A program made the translations under genes and the position numbers. A stretch of DNA of 64,000 nt, taken from positions 59,688,459-59,752,458 of the forward strand of contig CM031596.1 in the NCBI GenBank assembly GCA_018398815.1. The letters are read 5' to 3'. A model generated the notes under the pieces. It worked only from the letters and a program-made list of their open reading frames with translations, was not told the DNA's origin and searched no databases. Positions within the stretch are counted from its first letter, which is position 1. The number at the start of each line of letters is the position of its first letter. This stretch comes from Conus ventricosus. Lineage: Eukaryota > Mollusca > Gastropoda > Neogastropoda > Conidae. Shown piece after piece: positions 1 through 11,312 of this stretch.

Positions 1-363
1 ACTTGAATGTTTTGTGTATGACTGTTTTTTATCCCACCATTAAGGCAGCCATGCTCCAGCTTTGGGGAAGATGCATGCTATGTGTCACGTGTCGTCCATA
101 CCAACGGCCAACTTGGCCTTCTCTTCCGAAAAGTTAGTGGTGAGATGTTACGTGTGTGCAAGATGTTATGCATGTGTTTACACATGGCTCCACAGTTTAT
201 ATTCTCATTCCAAGGACTGTATGGGAAATGGAATCAGAACCAGTGTTAACTCTGATGGGAAAATCCCTCTGAACCGAAACGGCCTGGCGGAGATTCAAAC
301 TTGCAACCCCAGGATCACCAAGATTACGAGTCCGGCACTCTACCACTGAGCTATTCCTGCCTC
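1..363 (-). repeat. tRNA-derived SINE, family A (3' end cut by the window edge)
   Basis: The minus strand starts near 363 with a tRNA-like head: A box TAGCTCAGTGGTAGAGTG and B box GGTTGCAAGTTTGAATC. A shared body runs down to position 1. The body matches the complete copy at 59506-59897 over its whole length. It was inserted beside the RTE-type LINE fragment. Confidence 0.85.
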
Positions 364-927
364 CAAGTTCTTCAAATCATGCCTGACAGAATTTCCTTGG
401 ATCTTGTTGGTTTTGTTGCTCAGCCATGTGTCTTGCATATTTCGTAGTTTCTCTTGAACTGTTCTGTGTATGTTTTGGAGGTGAACTTGGTTTTGCTGAG
501 GTAGGCTTTGTGCCAAAGATGTGTCTCATCCACTAGCTGCTGGATGTCACTGCAGTTGTCATCAAATTAGTCATTTTATTTCATGGCTGCAGGCCCCAGG
601 ATCTCTGAAGCAGTGTTGTTTACCAGTTCCCAGGTCAAACTGGTTGGTTTCCACATTCTGCTTAGTTCAGCACCATACATGGATTTTTGATGACTCTTAC
701 ATCCTGCCTATCTCTCTTCCTAACAAAGACCTAGTCAATGAGTTGCCAGTCCTTGGAGTGGAATGCATCCATGATCTCTTGTTATGAGTAGGGAGATGGA
801 GGACTGTGTTGGTGATCAGCAGTTCATGCTCAGCACAGGTCTGGAGTAGCAGCAGATTGTTACTGTTGCCATGGCCAATTCCGTGTTTGCCAATGACATT
901 GTCACGTGGGTGAAGTCACGTGGTAAT
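364..927 (-). mobile_element. RTE-type LINE fragment, second half of the endonuclease
   Basis: Minus-strand translation gives NVIGKHGIGHGNSNNLLLLQ, TCAEHELLITNTVLHLPTHN and further endonuclease-like text with stops. This matches the APE endonuclease of RTE-type LINEs (G-V-I-G-K-H-G-x-G...N-x-N-G...L-L-I-T-N-T). The N-terminal half lies at 3960-4400, on the far side of a 3-kb insertion. Several in-frame stops; dead copy. Confidence 0.75.
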
Positions 928-1143
928 TGTTCAAGGGAAACGCTATGATCAATCCCAACTCAATAGCGCTAACCACACAAACATCAAATCCAAACACGGA
1001 AATACAAGTACAAAAAACTGGAACTTTACTTGTCACAAAAAAAATAGATGTTTACACCATGTTTACATACATATATAAGGACAGGTATACATTTATAACT
1101 CCATAGGGCTGTAAATAAATGGAAGGGACCACACACACACACG

Positions 1144-1191
<48 letters not shown>

Positions 1192-3959
1192 CACACAAAA
1201 TAATCAAATCTCTCTCCACTAACATTCACGTCCTGGCCGGATTCTGGGTGGGGCCAGAAGGTAAGGTAGAGCCGGAATGCAATCAAAGGGGTCAAGGAAG
1301 ATTTAAAAAAAACAGGAATGCTTGCCAAATCTGATCCCTCAAAAATTAAAATAGGGTGATCAGAATTGCCAAGATGCAAATCAAAGACAACAGCCTGTGG
1401 GATGAGACGGGATTACGGTTCAGAAGGAGGAATTTGAGTACTGGATCATTAAATAAGAAAGGCCAAAACAAAGGGGAGCGTCTTCGGCAATACCCTTAGA
1501 ATGGGGTAGTATACTGGGGAAGTTCAACTGCTAAGGACTGTAACTAAACATCCAACATTAATTTCACCTCTTTTTAAACGCTAACAGACGAAGGAACAGT
1601 TCATCACAGAAAGATTGATAAACAGTGCATGGTTAAACTTGGCGACATAGATAAACTGGAATCCTGCACAAAAAAAACCGCACCATACAGCGGCGACAAC
1701 CCTGGAAAGCAAGTATATGTGGAAATGCAAAACAAAACATTCATATTAGGCAAACATAACTATAATAGAATTAAAAGCGCTCTGCTGATAAAACTGATTT
1801 AATGCCTGTCCTTTATCTCTGCAATAATTAAACGTGGATGCCAGACTTACGGACCGACCCCCCAAAGCCTCAACCGTGAGACAGTCCTGCGCGGGTCCGG
1901 CGAAGGGAGAGCGCGTCCGCCCGTCGGATTACACACCACGACGCAGACAGGATAGCGTCCTTTCTCCTTCCAAGGAATACAGTTACACACAACGAGGACA
2001 CGAAGGTTCGAGGTGAAGGTGAGATGCACTCAAACCAGGCACACAGGTGTGGCGGGCCGTCCAACACCTGTATGCAGCAAGTAGAGCAGTGGCACCAGCG
2101 ACCCACGAAGCTGTAGGGGTAGAGTGGGGTCGCCGGCGCAACACAAGATGAAGAGATCAGGATGAAGGTCCTCTCTCCAAAGATGGCACACGGCGGACTG
2201 GTGCGTCCTCGTTCCGACCCCGGAGTGAGGTCCTTGCAGGTTCCCGGAGAGGGGCGAGGAGGAGAAAGGGCTGAAGACTGGGAGAGGAAAAGGGAGGGAT
2301 GATGTGGGCGACGAAGAAGATGAAGGAGGGCAGCGGGTCGAGCCGCGGTCGCAGCAGCAGCTGCGGTACCGATGGCGGCTACAGCAGAAACCGGAAAGGC
2401 AGCGAGACCAGCCACAGATGCAAGGTTGGCGGCAGCAGCAGCGGCACACAGGTAAGTCAGCCACGGGTGAGGGAAAGGAGGAAAAAAAAACAAGAAGTCC
2501 TGGAAAACACACAAAAGATGGTTTCCCATATAAACAGGTGCAAAGCAAAAACCTGTAAGCAGACATCCATTACAGAGAGTAACAAGGACTGGCACGGAAC
2601 GCACTAGCAGAGCGCTTGCTAATTTCAGTTATCAAATAGTATTAAATACAAAATTTCCACCGGTTCAGACACTTTGCCTACATACATATACCCAATAAAC
2701 GTTCACAACCGTTTATGTCAAACACCCCGGGGTTGGCTTCTTGAGCTATAAAAAAAAAACACGAATCATCTCCCTCGGGACAACTCCCTTTTCCGGAAAC
2801 AAAAGCCGGAAGCTTTAACAGTGCCACATAAACTTATGGGCGCCCTAAATATTTACAAGAATGACAACAACAAAACTGGAAAAGAAAAAGCCTAATTCCT
2901 GAACAAGCACATTTACAAGTGACGACCACCAACACACAAAACACGTGTGGCAAGACACATGACCCGGAATGTGGTACAGGCACGCGACAACACACAGAAC
3001 ACAACAACACTACATATTTGGAGGGAAAAATGCATAACACGCCCTACTGCTGTAAATGTAAAAAAAAAAAGGCCTAGAAGTAAATGAATAATTAAAGGTG
3101 AATAAACGAAATGGTAATAAAATGATAAACGAAGATAATACTCAAACACAACAAAATAAATAATGAAAGAATTAAAGTAATAGCCGGAAGGAAAACCAAT
3201 TTAAAATAGATTTGGAAATAAATAATAAAAAAGAAATAGATATGAACTAACTATGCAATGTACTCACCAACTAGACTTGTAAACAGGACTCCCTGAGGAG
3301 CTGGAATAGCAAGCCCTGCACGGCTCATATCTGAACCCTGGTCAGGGCCTAAGAATTTAGAAAAACAGGCTTCTGCCTCTAAGTGAATACGGGGATTCAC
3401 AACTGTGATACTGATCACAGGTAAACTACCAAAAGGGTAACTAGACAAGATGACAGCACTCGTATGGAGAACAACGGTTTGGTTCCACCCAAAGGTAAAA
3501 ACCTGATGCCGAGAGCCGGGAGATATGGATCTCCCAAAATAAATGCAATGCAGTTTCCCTCAAAGGCGAAACAGTGGTGGCTCCCCGAGGGATATGGATC
3601 CCTCACAAAAATACAGTTACCAGAAAAGACTGCAAGCATACAGCTTGCACGACACGTTATCCTCACTCCCACTATCCTATCCCAATCTCGACTGCTCCGG
3701 TCGGCTTCCCAAAAAAACTTGATTGGCAGGTGAGAGGAAGCTCACTCAGCCTACGTTTAACCCCGCGTGCAACCCGAGTCCACACGGAAAACACATGACA
3801 ATGCAGGATGGAAGGTGGGTTGCAGAGAGTTTAAAAGCTAAAATAAAACTAAGTTTGGTTTTTTTTTTAAAGACACATGACACTCTGCTTAAGGTTATCG
3901 TTAAACAAAACTAACCCCCTACACAAATTCTTCCCTCTAGACAAAACGGACCTTGAACA
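928..3959. mobile_element. unclassified ~3.03-kb insertion splitting an LINE endonuclease
   Basis: The two halves of one LINE endonuclease flank this block, so it inserted later. Its outer ends carry a short inverted repeat: TGTTCAAGG at 928-936 and CCTTGAACA at 3951-3959. Inside are a CA microsatellite (about 1130-1196), a GC-rich, purine-biased segment (about 1834-2610) with a good donor (acacag/GTAAGT at 2451), AT-rich stretches, and two short hairpins at 3518-3604. No transposase or reverse transcriptase is recognisable; the long ORFs in the GC-rich part look like compositional artefacts. The class is unknown and no target duplication was found. Boundaries are good to roughly 10 bp. Confidence 0.5.
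1131..1196. repeat. (CA)n microsatellite
   Basis: Nearly pure CA dinucleotides with a few interruptions, inside the unclassified insertion. Confidence 0.95.
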
Positions 3960-5230
3960 TGACAGTTGGAAGAAACATGCAGTGCGTGACAGACATCTTC
4001 CCAGGAGTCGTAGAATTTGTCCTTCACATCATCTGGCTTGGTCATGGTTAGTGCGTAGGTGTTGATAATCATCAGGTGCTTCTTTCCAAATTAAAGGGGA
4101 GTTTCTTGGTTATCAGCCTGTTATTCACTCCCTTTTGACATCCCACTAGCTTGTCTTCATTGCAAAGGCGAAACTAGCCTCTCGCCACTCTTCACTTCTT
4201 CCGCTCCAAAGAAAGGAATAGTCAGAGCTCCTTTCATAGAGTTTGCCCTGTTACACAATCCAGGTTTTGCTCAAGGCTGTGATGTCAATGTTTAACTGGG
4301 TGATTTCTTTTCCCATTAGAGCCTGTTTGCATCTCACTATCCAGGAGGGTATGCACATTCCATGTGCCAAAGGTGAGAGAAACAATCGTCGTCTTTCGAT
4401 TCGCTGTTTTGGGATCCCTTCCAGCTGCGGTAGGCTGGTTAAGGAAGAATATAGCAGGCAATGTTTAGAGCACCTTTTCTAGCCCCTTCCTCATGCTACA
4501 GAGGGGAGGGGAGCAGTGCTGTCCTGAAAAGGGCTGCTCAGTCGCTCAGGTGGCTGCCCAACTCGCCGCTGCTCCAGTTCAGTGGGGAATGACCATATGG
4601 CCTGAGCAGTCTGTGTGCCGGTTTGTGGCTACAGCTGCCAGTGTACCCACACCTGCCGCTTGTCGCTTGTCCATTTTCACAGGAATTGGGGATGAGATGA
4701 ACAGGGATGGATGACGATGAGAGAAGCGACTTGTGCAGTGACATTGTTTAAAGTGAGGAGGTTGGCAGTTTGTTGACCTCACTCTCTCGTCCAAAACCAT
4801 CTGAGTCCAGCAGCAAGACAGAGTCAGGACAGGCTGGAGATGGAGTCAGGTGCAGTGGATGACCATGATGTCATTGTGTCTCACCATGCTGTGTGCACTC
4901 CACAATGCATTGCTGGAGTTGCCTTTCTGCCCTTTGAATCAGTTTATGATTTCCTACATGCAGTCGCCCAAGTGCAGTCTTCACATGCTGAGATGGCAGG
5001 CTGAACTTCACCGGGTTTTAGACTTGTTGACTACCCTCACCTGGCTCTGCTACCCTTCCAAAGCTGTTGCTCGGGGTGTGGCTGTTGTCGCATGCTTACA
5101 GCTTCAGGGAGCCAGAGGTGGGAGCTGTGTGCCTCGTGAGCAAGTGAGGACCAAAGATGGATGTGAAGCTCTAAGGACTTGGCAAGCACCCCCACCTGTG
5201 TTGCTCCTCTACGGACACCCCATACACCCA
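3960..5230 (-). mobile_element. RTE-type LINE 5' region and first half of the endonuclease
   Basis: On the minus strand the endonuclease starts near 4360 with WNVHTLLDSEMQ (typical T-W-N-V-R-T-L-L-D), then TQLNIDITALSKTW. Nearer 3960 it gives KKHLMIINTYALTMTKPDDV and KDKFYDSWEDV. Reading switches frame several times. The upstream segment (4400-5230) looks like the 5' untranslated part of the same element. It continues at 364-927 after the insertion. Confidence 0.7.
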
Positions 5231-5235
5231 TGCAC

Positions 5236-5690
5236 ACTCCACTACACTGCACGCACTGCACTCACTACACTACACTACACTACACTACACTACACTACAC
5301 TACCTACACTACACTGCCTTACACTACACTACACTACACCACTGCCTTACACTACACTGCCTTACACTAGCCTACACTACACTACACAACACTGCACTGC
5401 ACGCACTACACCTTACACTACACTACACTACACTACACTGCACTACACTACACTGCCTACACTACATACACTGCCTTACACTACACTACACTCCACACAT
5501 ACACTACACTACACACACTACCTACACGCCTTACACTACACTGCACTACACTACACTACACTACACTACATACACTGCCTACACACACTACACTACACTG
5601 CCCTACACACACTACACTACACTGCCATACACTACACTACTACACTACACTGCACACTACACCACCACACCACACCACACCCACACTTCA
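5236..5690. repeat. ACTAC-type pentanucleotide satellite
   Basis: About 455 bp of imperfect TACAC/ACTAC repeats with variants such as CTGCCTTACAC. It explains the long low-complexity ORF on the + strand (Thr/Leu/His/Tyr-rich), which is not a gene. Confidence 0.95.
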
Positions 5691-6415
5691 ATACATGGTA
5701 CCAGTTCGAGCCTTGAACACATATAAATCACACAGCACTAACCACACCACACAGGGACGTAGAGGTGTGTTGGGGGAGTGGGGGGGCGAGTTAACTAACA
5801 ATGTTGTGTTCTTTGAGCCTTGTAAATTATAAGATAAAACAGCAGCTACAGATGCTAAACCAAATGGACGAGATAAGAGAAAATGGGAAACATTAAACAA
5901 AATGTTGTGTTCTTCAGGACCTTGAACATTGAGCGCAGGCTTGGATGGAGAGGCAAATGAAAATCAATCTTGGTGGCGAGGAGACGAGGGCTTGGATGTG
6001 ACTGAACTGAAAGAAGTCTCATATGGTGGAAGCATGTAGATTAACAAAAAATGGAATCATGTTTGTGTGAATTGTTTGAGATTGTGTTCTTATGCAGGTA
6101 TATATTTAGTTTTGGTGAATGCTTTTGTGAGTTTCTGTTCTTTTTTTTATAGCTTCTAAAAATAACACATTAACTTACCACACAAATACTGTGGATCATT
6201 GAATCTTTTGTTTTTCTTTTGCTGGTATCTTGTCATAATCTTTTCTACTGTTTTTTTGGTGTGCTTAGTGTTGTTGTGTTAAAAATGGGGCAGCACTGGA
6301 GGAGAGGGATTGTCAGATCTGTATATCACCTCTTGCTGACAAAGAACATGTAAGTGATTGTGTGCTTTCAGTTGTTTGAGAAACACTTGTCTCTGAGAGA
6401 TAAGGGAAAGTTCAG
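5691..6415. other. no gene seen
   Basis: AT-rich intron-like sequence before the first recognised villin exon. I see no exon, RNA gene or clear repeat apart from short homopolymers. Confidence 0.6.
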
Positions 6416-6483
6416 CCTGCAGATGCTGGTGGCAAGGATGAAACAGCTGAACGACAGGCAGCAGATGTCATAAAACTCTATTC
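6416..6483 (+). CDS. villin exon 1 of window (G2-G3 linker, start of G3)
   Basis: Acceptor at ttcag, donor gtaagt. It encodes [20 protein letters not shown] plus LY and two bases (TC) of a serine codon completed by the next exon. Residues of this kind (charged linker ending in KLY) precede the third gelsolin repeat of villins. A stop at 6401-6403 in the same frame rules out a longer upstream extension. No earlier exon was recognised. Confidence 0.85.
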
Positions 6484-8721
6484 GTAAGTTTCCACTTACT
6501 ACATAATTGTTGGCTACAAGGTAGAGAGGGACATTCAGATCTTAGAAAGTTTACAGAATTTAGATTCACCAGAACGCCACTTTGAAAATAAATATTAGTA
6601 TCCACAGTGAAACTCTGAGGTCTTTAGAGCAGTTGGAAAGTCACTCATTCATATTAAAGCATCTAGACTACAATATCATAGAAATTCTCCCAATATGTTT
6701 TTTAAACAGGACAGTGAACACAAAAATGGTTCTGTGAACCAGTTGATGATCAAATGGCATCTTTGAATTCTTACAGACAGCGTTTCCAGTTTTGTTGTTG
6801 TATTGACGAGTCCTGTGATGGAGAGCAATGGTTCTCAACACATCTCCAAGGCTTAGATGTCTGCTTGACTAGAGGTACACGTAGGCCTGATGTGTATCAG
6901 TCAGCCACCTCTCTCTGGGGCTTGGTCAAGACAGCTTCCTGGCTTGCCATCCTGGCCTCATAGGGGAAGTAAATATGAATGATAACACACAAATGGAGAC
7001 TGTTAGGAGTGCCCTTTGATCATGATAGCAGTTCAGACTGGGAAGCCAAGGTCAGACCAGCAACAGGTTTTAGGGCTTTGTAGCTGGTAGTAGGAGGGAC
7101 TGAGGAGGACAGGTCTTCTGCTGTATGTGATCCAAAGAGGTTTTCAAGGCTGGTAGGCAGCAAAACTCTTACTATATTTACAACCTGAGCAAGTGTCAGC
7201 CTTCAAGAAATATCTGCGCCAAGCTGGCGTGGAAAATTCCTTAGAAGAAAGTCTGGAAAAATTATAAAGAAAATGAAAAAGAAAAACACAAATCCAGCTG
7301 CCCACCATGTCAACTCTTCAGATGCTTTGATCACTCGCACACACACAACCTATTGCCAGTGTGCTGTCCTTCACCATCAAGAATGACTGCCTAACTAGTA
7401 AATCTGCTGCCTTTTTAGAAAAATGTTAATTTATAAAGAAAAATCTCCACGCAAGCTTTTCTTCTGATGATACTATAAAAAAAAAGCAGTATCTGCCCTT
7501 TTTTTTTTCTTTTTTTTTTTTTCTTTTTTCTTTTTCTTTTTTTTTTTTTTTGCTGTCCCAACCTCTGCGCCACCTCAGAGGCAGTGCACCCACGCTGCTC
7601 ATTCCGAAACCCCATCCACAGCCACAGCCCGGTCGGCCCCGCCGCAGCCCAGGCACTGGCAATCCACAGGGAGCAGTCAGTGTCAGGTCGTCAGGAGGCA
7701 ACCCACCGGAGGAGACACTGCACTGCTGCCGAGTCACTTCGGTTGTGTTCAGTGGCGCCTGTTCTGATCTAACATATGCAGGACACCACCTACTAAGCCC
7801 CCTACTGACGACAATAATTGCTTAGTCGCGGAACCGGCGTGAGTGAGCTCTCCCTCCGGAGGGCGCCACCACGTCCGTCCAATGACAGCCCCCATGGACT
7901 CGCCGATACCGGTGACCCCGACGGAACCAAACCAAGGTCACAGACGTGGACAGGACATCGAAATTGAGGTCACCATGAGAGCAGGGCATGAAGGGCCACA
8001 GAACTTGAGACTTTTTTAATGCTGATCGATGAGAATGAGGATGATTAAGATGATGCTACGGATTTCCATTTCGGTCTGAGACTACATGACAGGGCTGTAC
8101 TCTACGCTTCCTTTCATAATATATCCCGGCGTCAACCAGGCCCGAGAGATACAGGCACCTGCAGTGTTGGTCATGAAATTTGAGCAACACTCTCAGAAAT
8201 GCATCCATTAAGTGGATGAAACTCGACTGTGTGGTCCCAGTCTTCCAACTGAGTCTACAGCAAAACTCAACTCTGGGTAGGAACCGGTCGGGGCAGAAAA
8301 ACCCACATGACTCTGATGGGATTCGAACCCACGACCTCCCAGCCAGGAGTCCGCGACGCTAACCACTTCACCACGGCGGCTGGTGTGTATCTGCCCATTT
8401 TCTCTTGGTGGACTCAGATTGACTGTTTTGCCTGTTTCTGACCACGATGAAACTCTTTATCAACATCTGAAACATCTTCCTGAAAGCTACCCCCACATTA
8501 TTTTGAATGGGGGACTTGGTAGAAATCGCTAATGGTTCCAAGCTTTGACAAATCCCATTAAATTTGTTCTTACAGCTCTGAACAGTTGCCTTTGAAAATT
8601 GTTCGGAAAATGGTTTAGTCTTTACCATTCCACAGTGGACTATCTGTCTAAAAACATCTTCTGAGAGAGATAAACATTTTTCATCTGATCTAAGATGTTA
8701 AGGAAGAGAGATTTTATGAGT

Positions 8722-8752
<31 letters not shown>

Positions 8753-11072
8753 TGATACTCAAGCTCAAGAATTTTCAAGACACTTTTTCTGTGATAGCAT
8801 TTCTACACAGCTGACCTCACAGACTTGATGCTGGAATTCAGAATGGTCTGTTAGCCTGAATATAAAGACATTCTCATCCTCTTTGACTCCCTTCTGCTCT
8901 GGAGGCCGTTGTTGGTGGTAACTTTAACCATCCTGAACTCCTGAACATTATTTTAACTTGACATCCTCTCTGAAATCTGATGGTTGGAACATTGTTCTCT
9001 CTCTGGTTCTCGGTCATGTTGGCATTTCAAACAATGAAGTGGCCAGTCATCTTACCAAGAACGCCACAAGTAAAGAATTGTCCAGATCCTGTTTTCCATT
9101 CAGAGATCTAAAACCTGAAGTTGATTGTTACTTTGAATTCCTTGCAAAACCACTGAAACGCACAGATTGTGAATAAACTTGTTAGATCCTTAATTATGAA
9201 GCAAGTTTCTGTCATTTGCCGCAGGTAGTTGTAACAAAGAAACTTATTTTGTGGCGATTACGTAGGCCACTCCTTTTGCACACACTAACGTGGTTTAAAA
9301 GGCATAATGGTTCACACTGTGTGATGAACCACTCACTGACAGAGTTCTTTCTACAGTTGGGATTTGCATGATAATTGACATAAACAATTCACAGCAGACT
9401 CTATGTTCGTAGATGTTCCATCAGATGTGATTTTTTTATTTTCTCAAACAGGTAGACATCTTTCATTTGATGGAGTGTTTTGTGAAAAAATAGATCCAAT
9501 TTTAAGTTATTTTTGATATGTTTAGAATGAGCTTTCTTTGTTTTTGTGTGTGTATTTTTACATGTATAAATGGTATTAATCTTGACTTGGTAAACAGCTT
9601 AAGATGGCCTGTAGTCAGCTAGTCAATCAACAACATGAAAAGACATTTCATTGAATACATGTATAAACTTATGCTTGTGTGGATTGTCATGTTTATAAAT
9701 GAGAACATTTGATAAAAATTAACACAGTTAGAATGAAATAATTATGTTGGTATTTTAACTGTTTTCTCCAGGTGCCGGGAAGAAGACGGTACTCTGAAGA
9801 TCCAAGAAATCAAATCTGGTCCTCTTTCCAGGAAGGACCTGAAGTCTGATGTAAGCCGCTATAGACAACGTTCAAACAAGATATTGGATTCACTTCTATC
9901 AAAGACCATACTTGCTAAATGTTTCACTTGTATGCACATTGAGCACTTCTGCTTCCTTTTTTAATCGACAGCATTCCTGTGCCTGTGGGATATGTGTCTA
10001 GTAACCTCAAAAAAATAGTAAAATTGAACTCTGATGTTCCCAATGTTATCAACGAAATTCCTATGCAAGTGGAATAGGTGTCTAGCAACCTCCGACTGTA
10101 GTAAAATTGAGCTCTTGTGTTCCCACTTGTATAAAAAAAAGTTTCTATGCCAGTGGAATATGTGTCCAGCAACCTCCAGAAGTAGCAGAATGATGTGGAT
10201 CTTAACCCCTTGGCTGCCCCGCCACAGATTTTTCTGTGACGCTTCCGTGGGAAAACATCTGTCGTACTTACGGAAAAATCCGTCATCGTCATCGTAGGAA
10301 TTTTCCTATCTTTAGTTTGGGGTTTCCCAATTCACACCAATAAGAAAGTCTGATATGTCTGCAATGCATATTCATAAGTGAAAGAATCCAACGAGGCAGA
10401 CAAGTGGTCAGTTTGGGCTGTTACCGATACCACCCCCTGCAGATTTTCACACGAGTTCAACATGGCACGAAGAAGAACCACGAGTAGGACCAAGTGGTGT
10501 CAAAAGAAAGCGTGCACCAAAAAGACTACAGCGATTTTGTTACCACTGATGTTGAGGAAGTTCTTCAACTGATTGAGGACAAAGAATTTGTTGCCTATGA
10601 TGACTCCAGTGTGTTAGAAGACCCGCTGGATGAGGATGAAGGTGACGAATCAGCTGTTCAGAGGAGTGGGGGTGATGTTGACTTCAACATTGCCAGAATA
10701 GCTCGTGAGAACATGAACAGAGAGAGCAGATAGCTGGAGGCAGAGTATGACGACGTCACTGACCCAGATTTTGAAGTGGGCGAAGGCCAGTCAAGTGATC
10801 ACAGCTGAGAAGAGGAGGGTAGTACTGTGAGTGAAACAGAGGCGTCGTCTGCTACAGCTGACACACTAACAACGGGTCAGCCTGCGCGTGGCCACGCCAG
10901 CACGCGTGAACAAAGGCGGCCGGCGTTGGAAGGGGAACAGGTACGACTCATAGTTACTGTCTTGTGCGAGTGTGCTGATGAATGGGTTTTGATCACATGG
11001 CATTTATCAGAAGACTTTACGTGGTGGGCGTGGTGTGGGCGTGGCACTTTGTCCGAGTGTTTCTGATTTCAC

Positions 11073-11105
<33 letters not shown>

Positions 11106-11253
11106 GCGTGTGCGTGTGTGTGTGTGTGGTGTGGTGTGTGTGTGTGTGTGTGTGTGTGCAATCAAATGGTTTTTGAGTAGATACTTGAAACAAGACTGAG
11201 TGAGAAGTTGTAATGGTGCATGTGCTATTTGTGTGTGTGTGTGTGTGTGTGTG

Positions 11254-11312
<59 letters not shown>

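Noticed and set aside
1870..2604. 244-residue minus-strand ORF in the GC-rich segment of the unclassified insertion
   Set aside because: The text is Ala/Pro/Ser/Leu-rich with no domain, several overlapping frames are equally long, and it lies in compositionally biased DNA. It looks like an artefact of base composition.
4850..5716. 288-residue + strand ORF
   Set aside because: Its second half is pure satellite translation (TLHYT repeats) and the first half overlaps the antisense LINE 5' region.
1..6415. Search for villin G1-G2 exons upstream of 6416
   Set aside because: No frame shows the gelsolin G1/G2 motifs. The region is almost wholly SINE, LINE, insertion and satellite, so those exons must be off-window or in sequence I failed to recognise.
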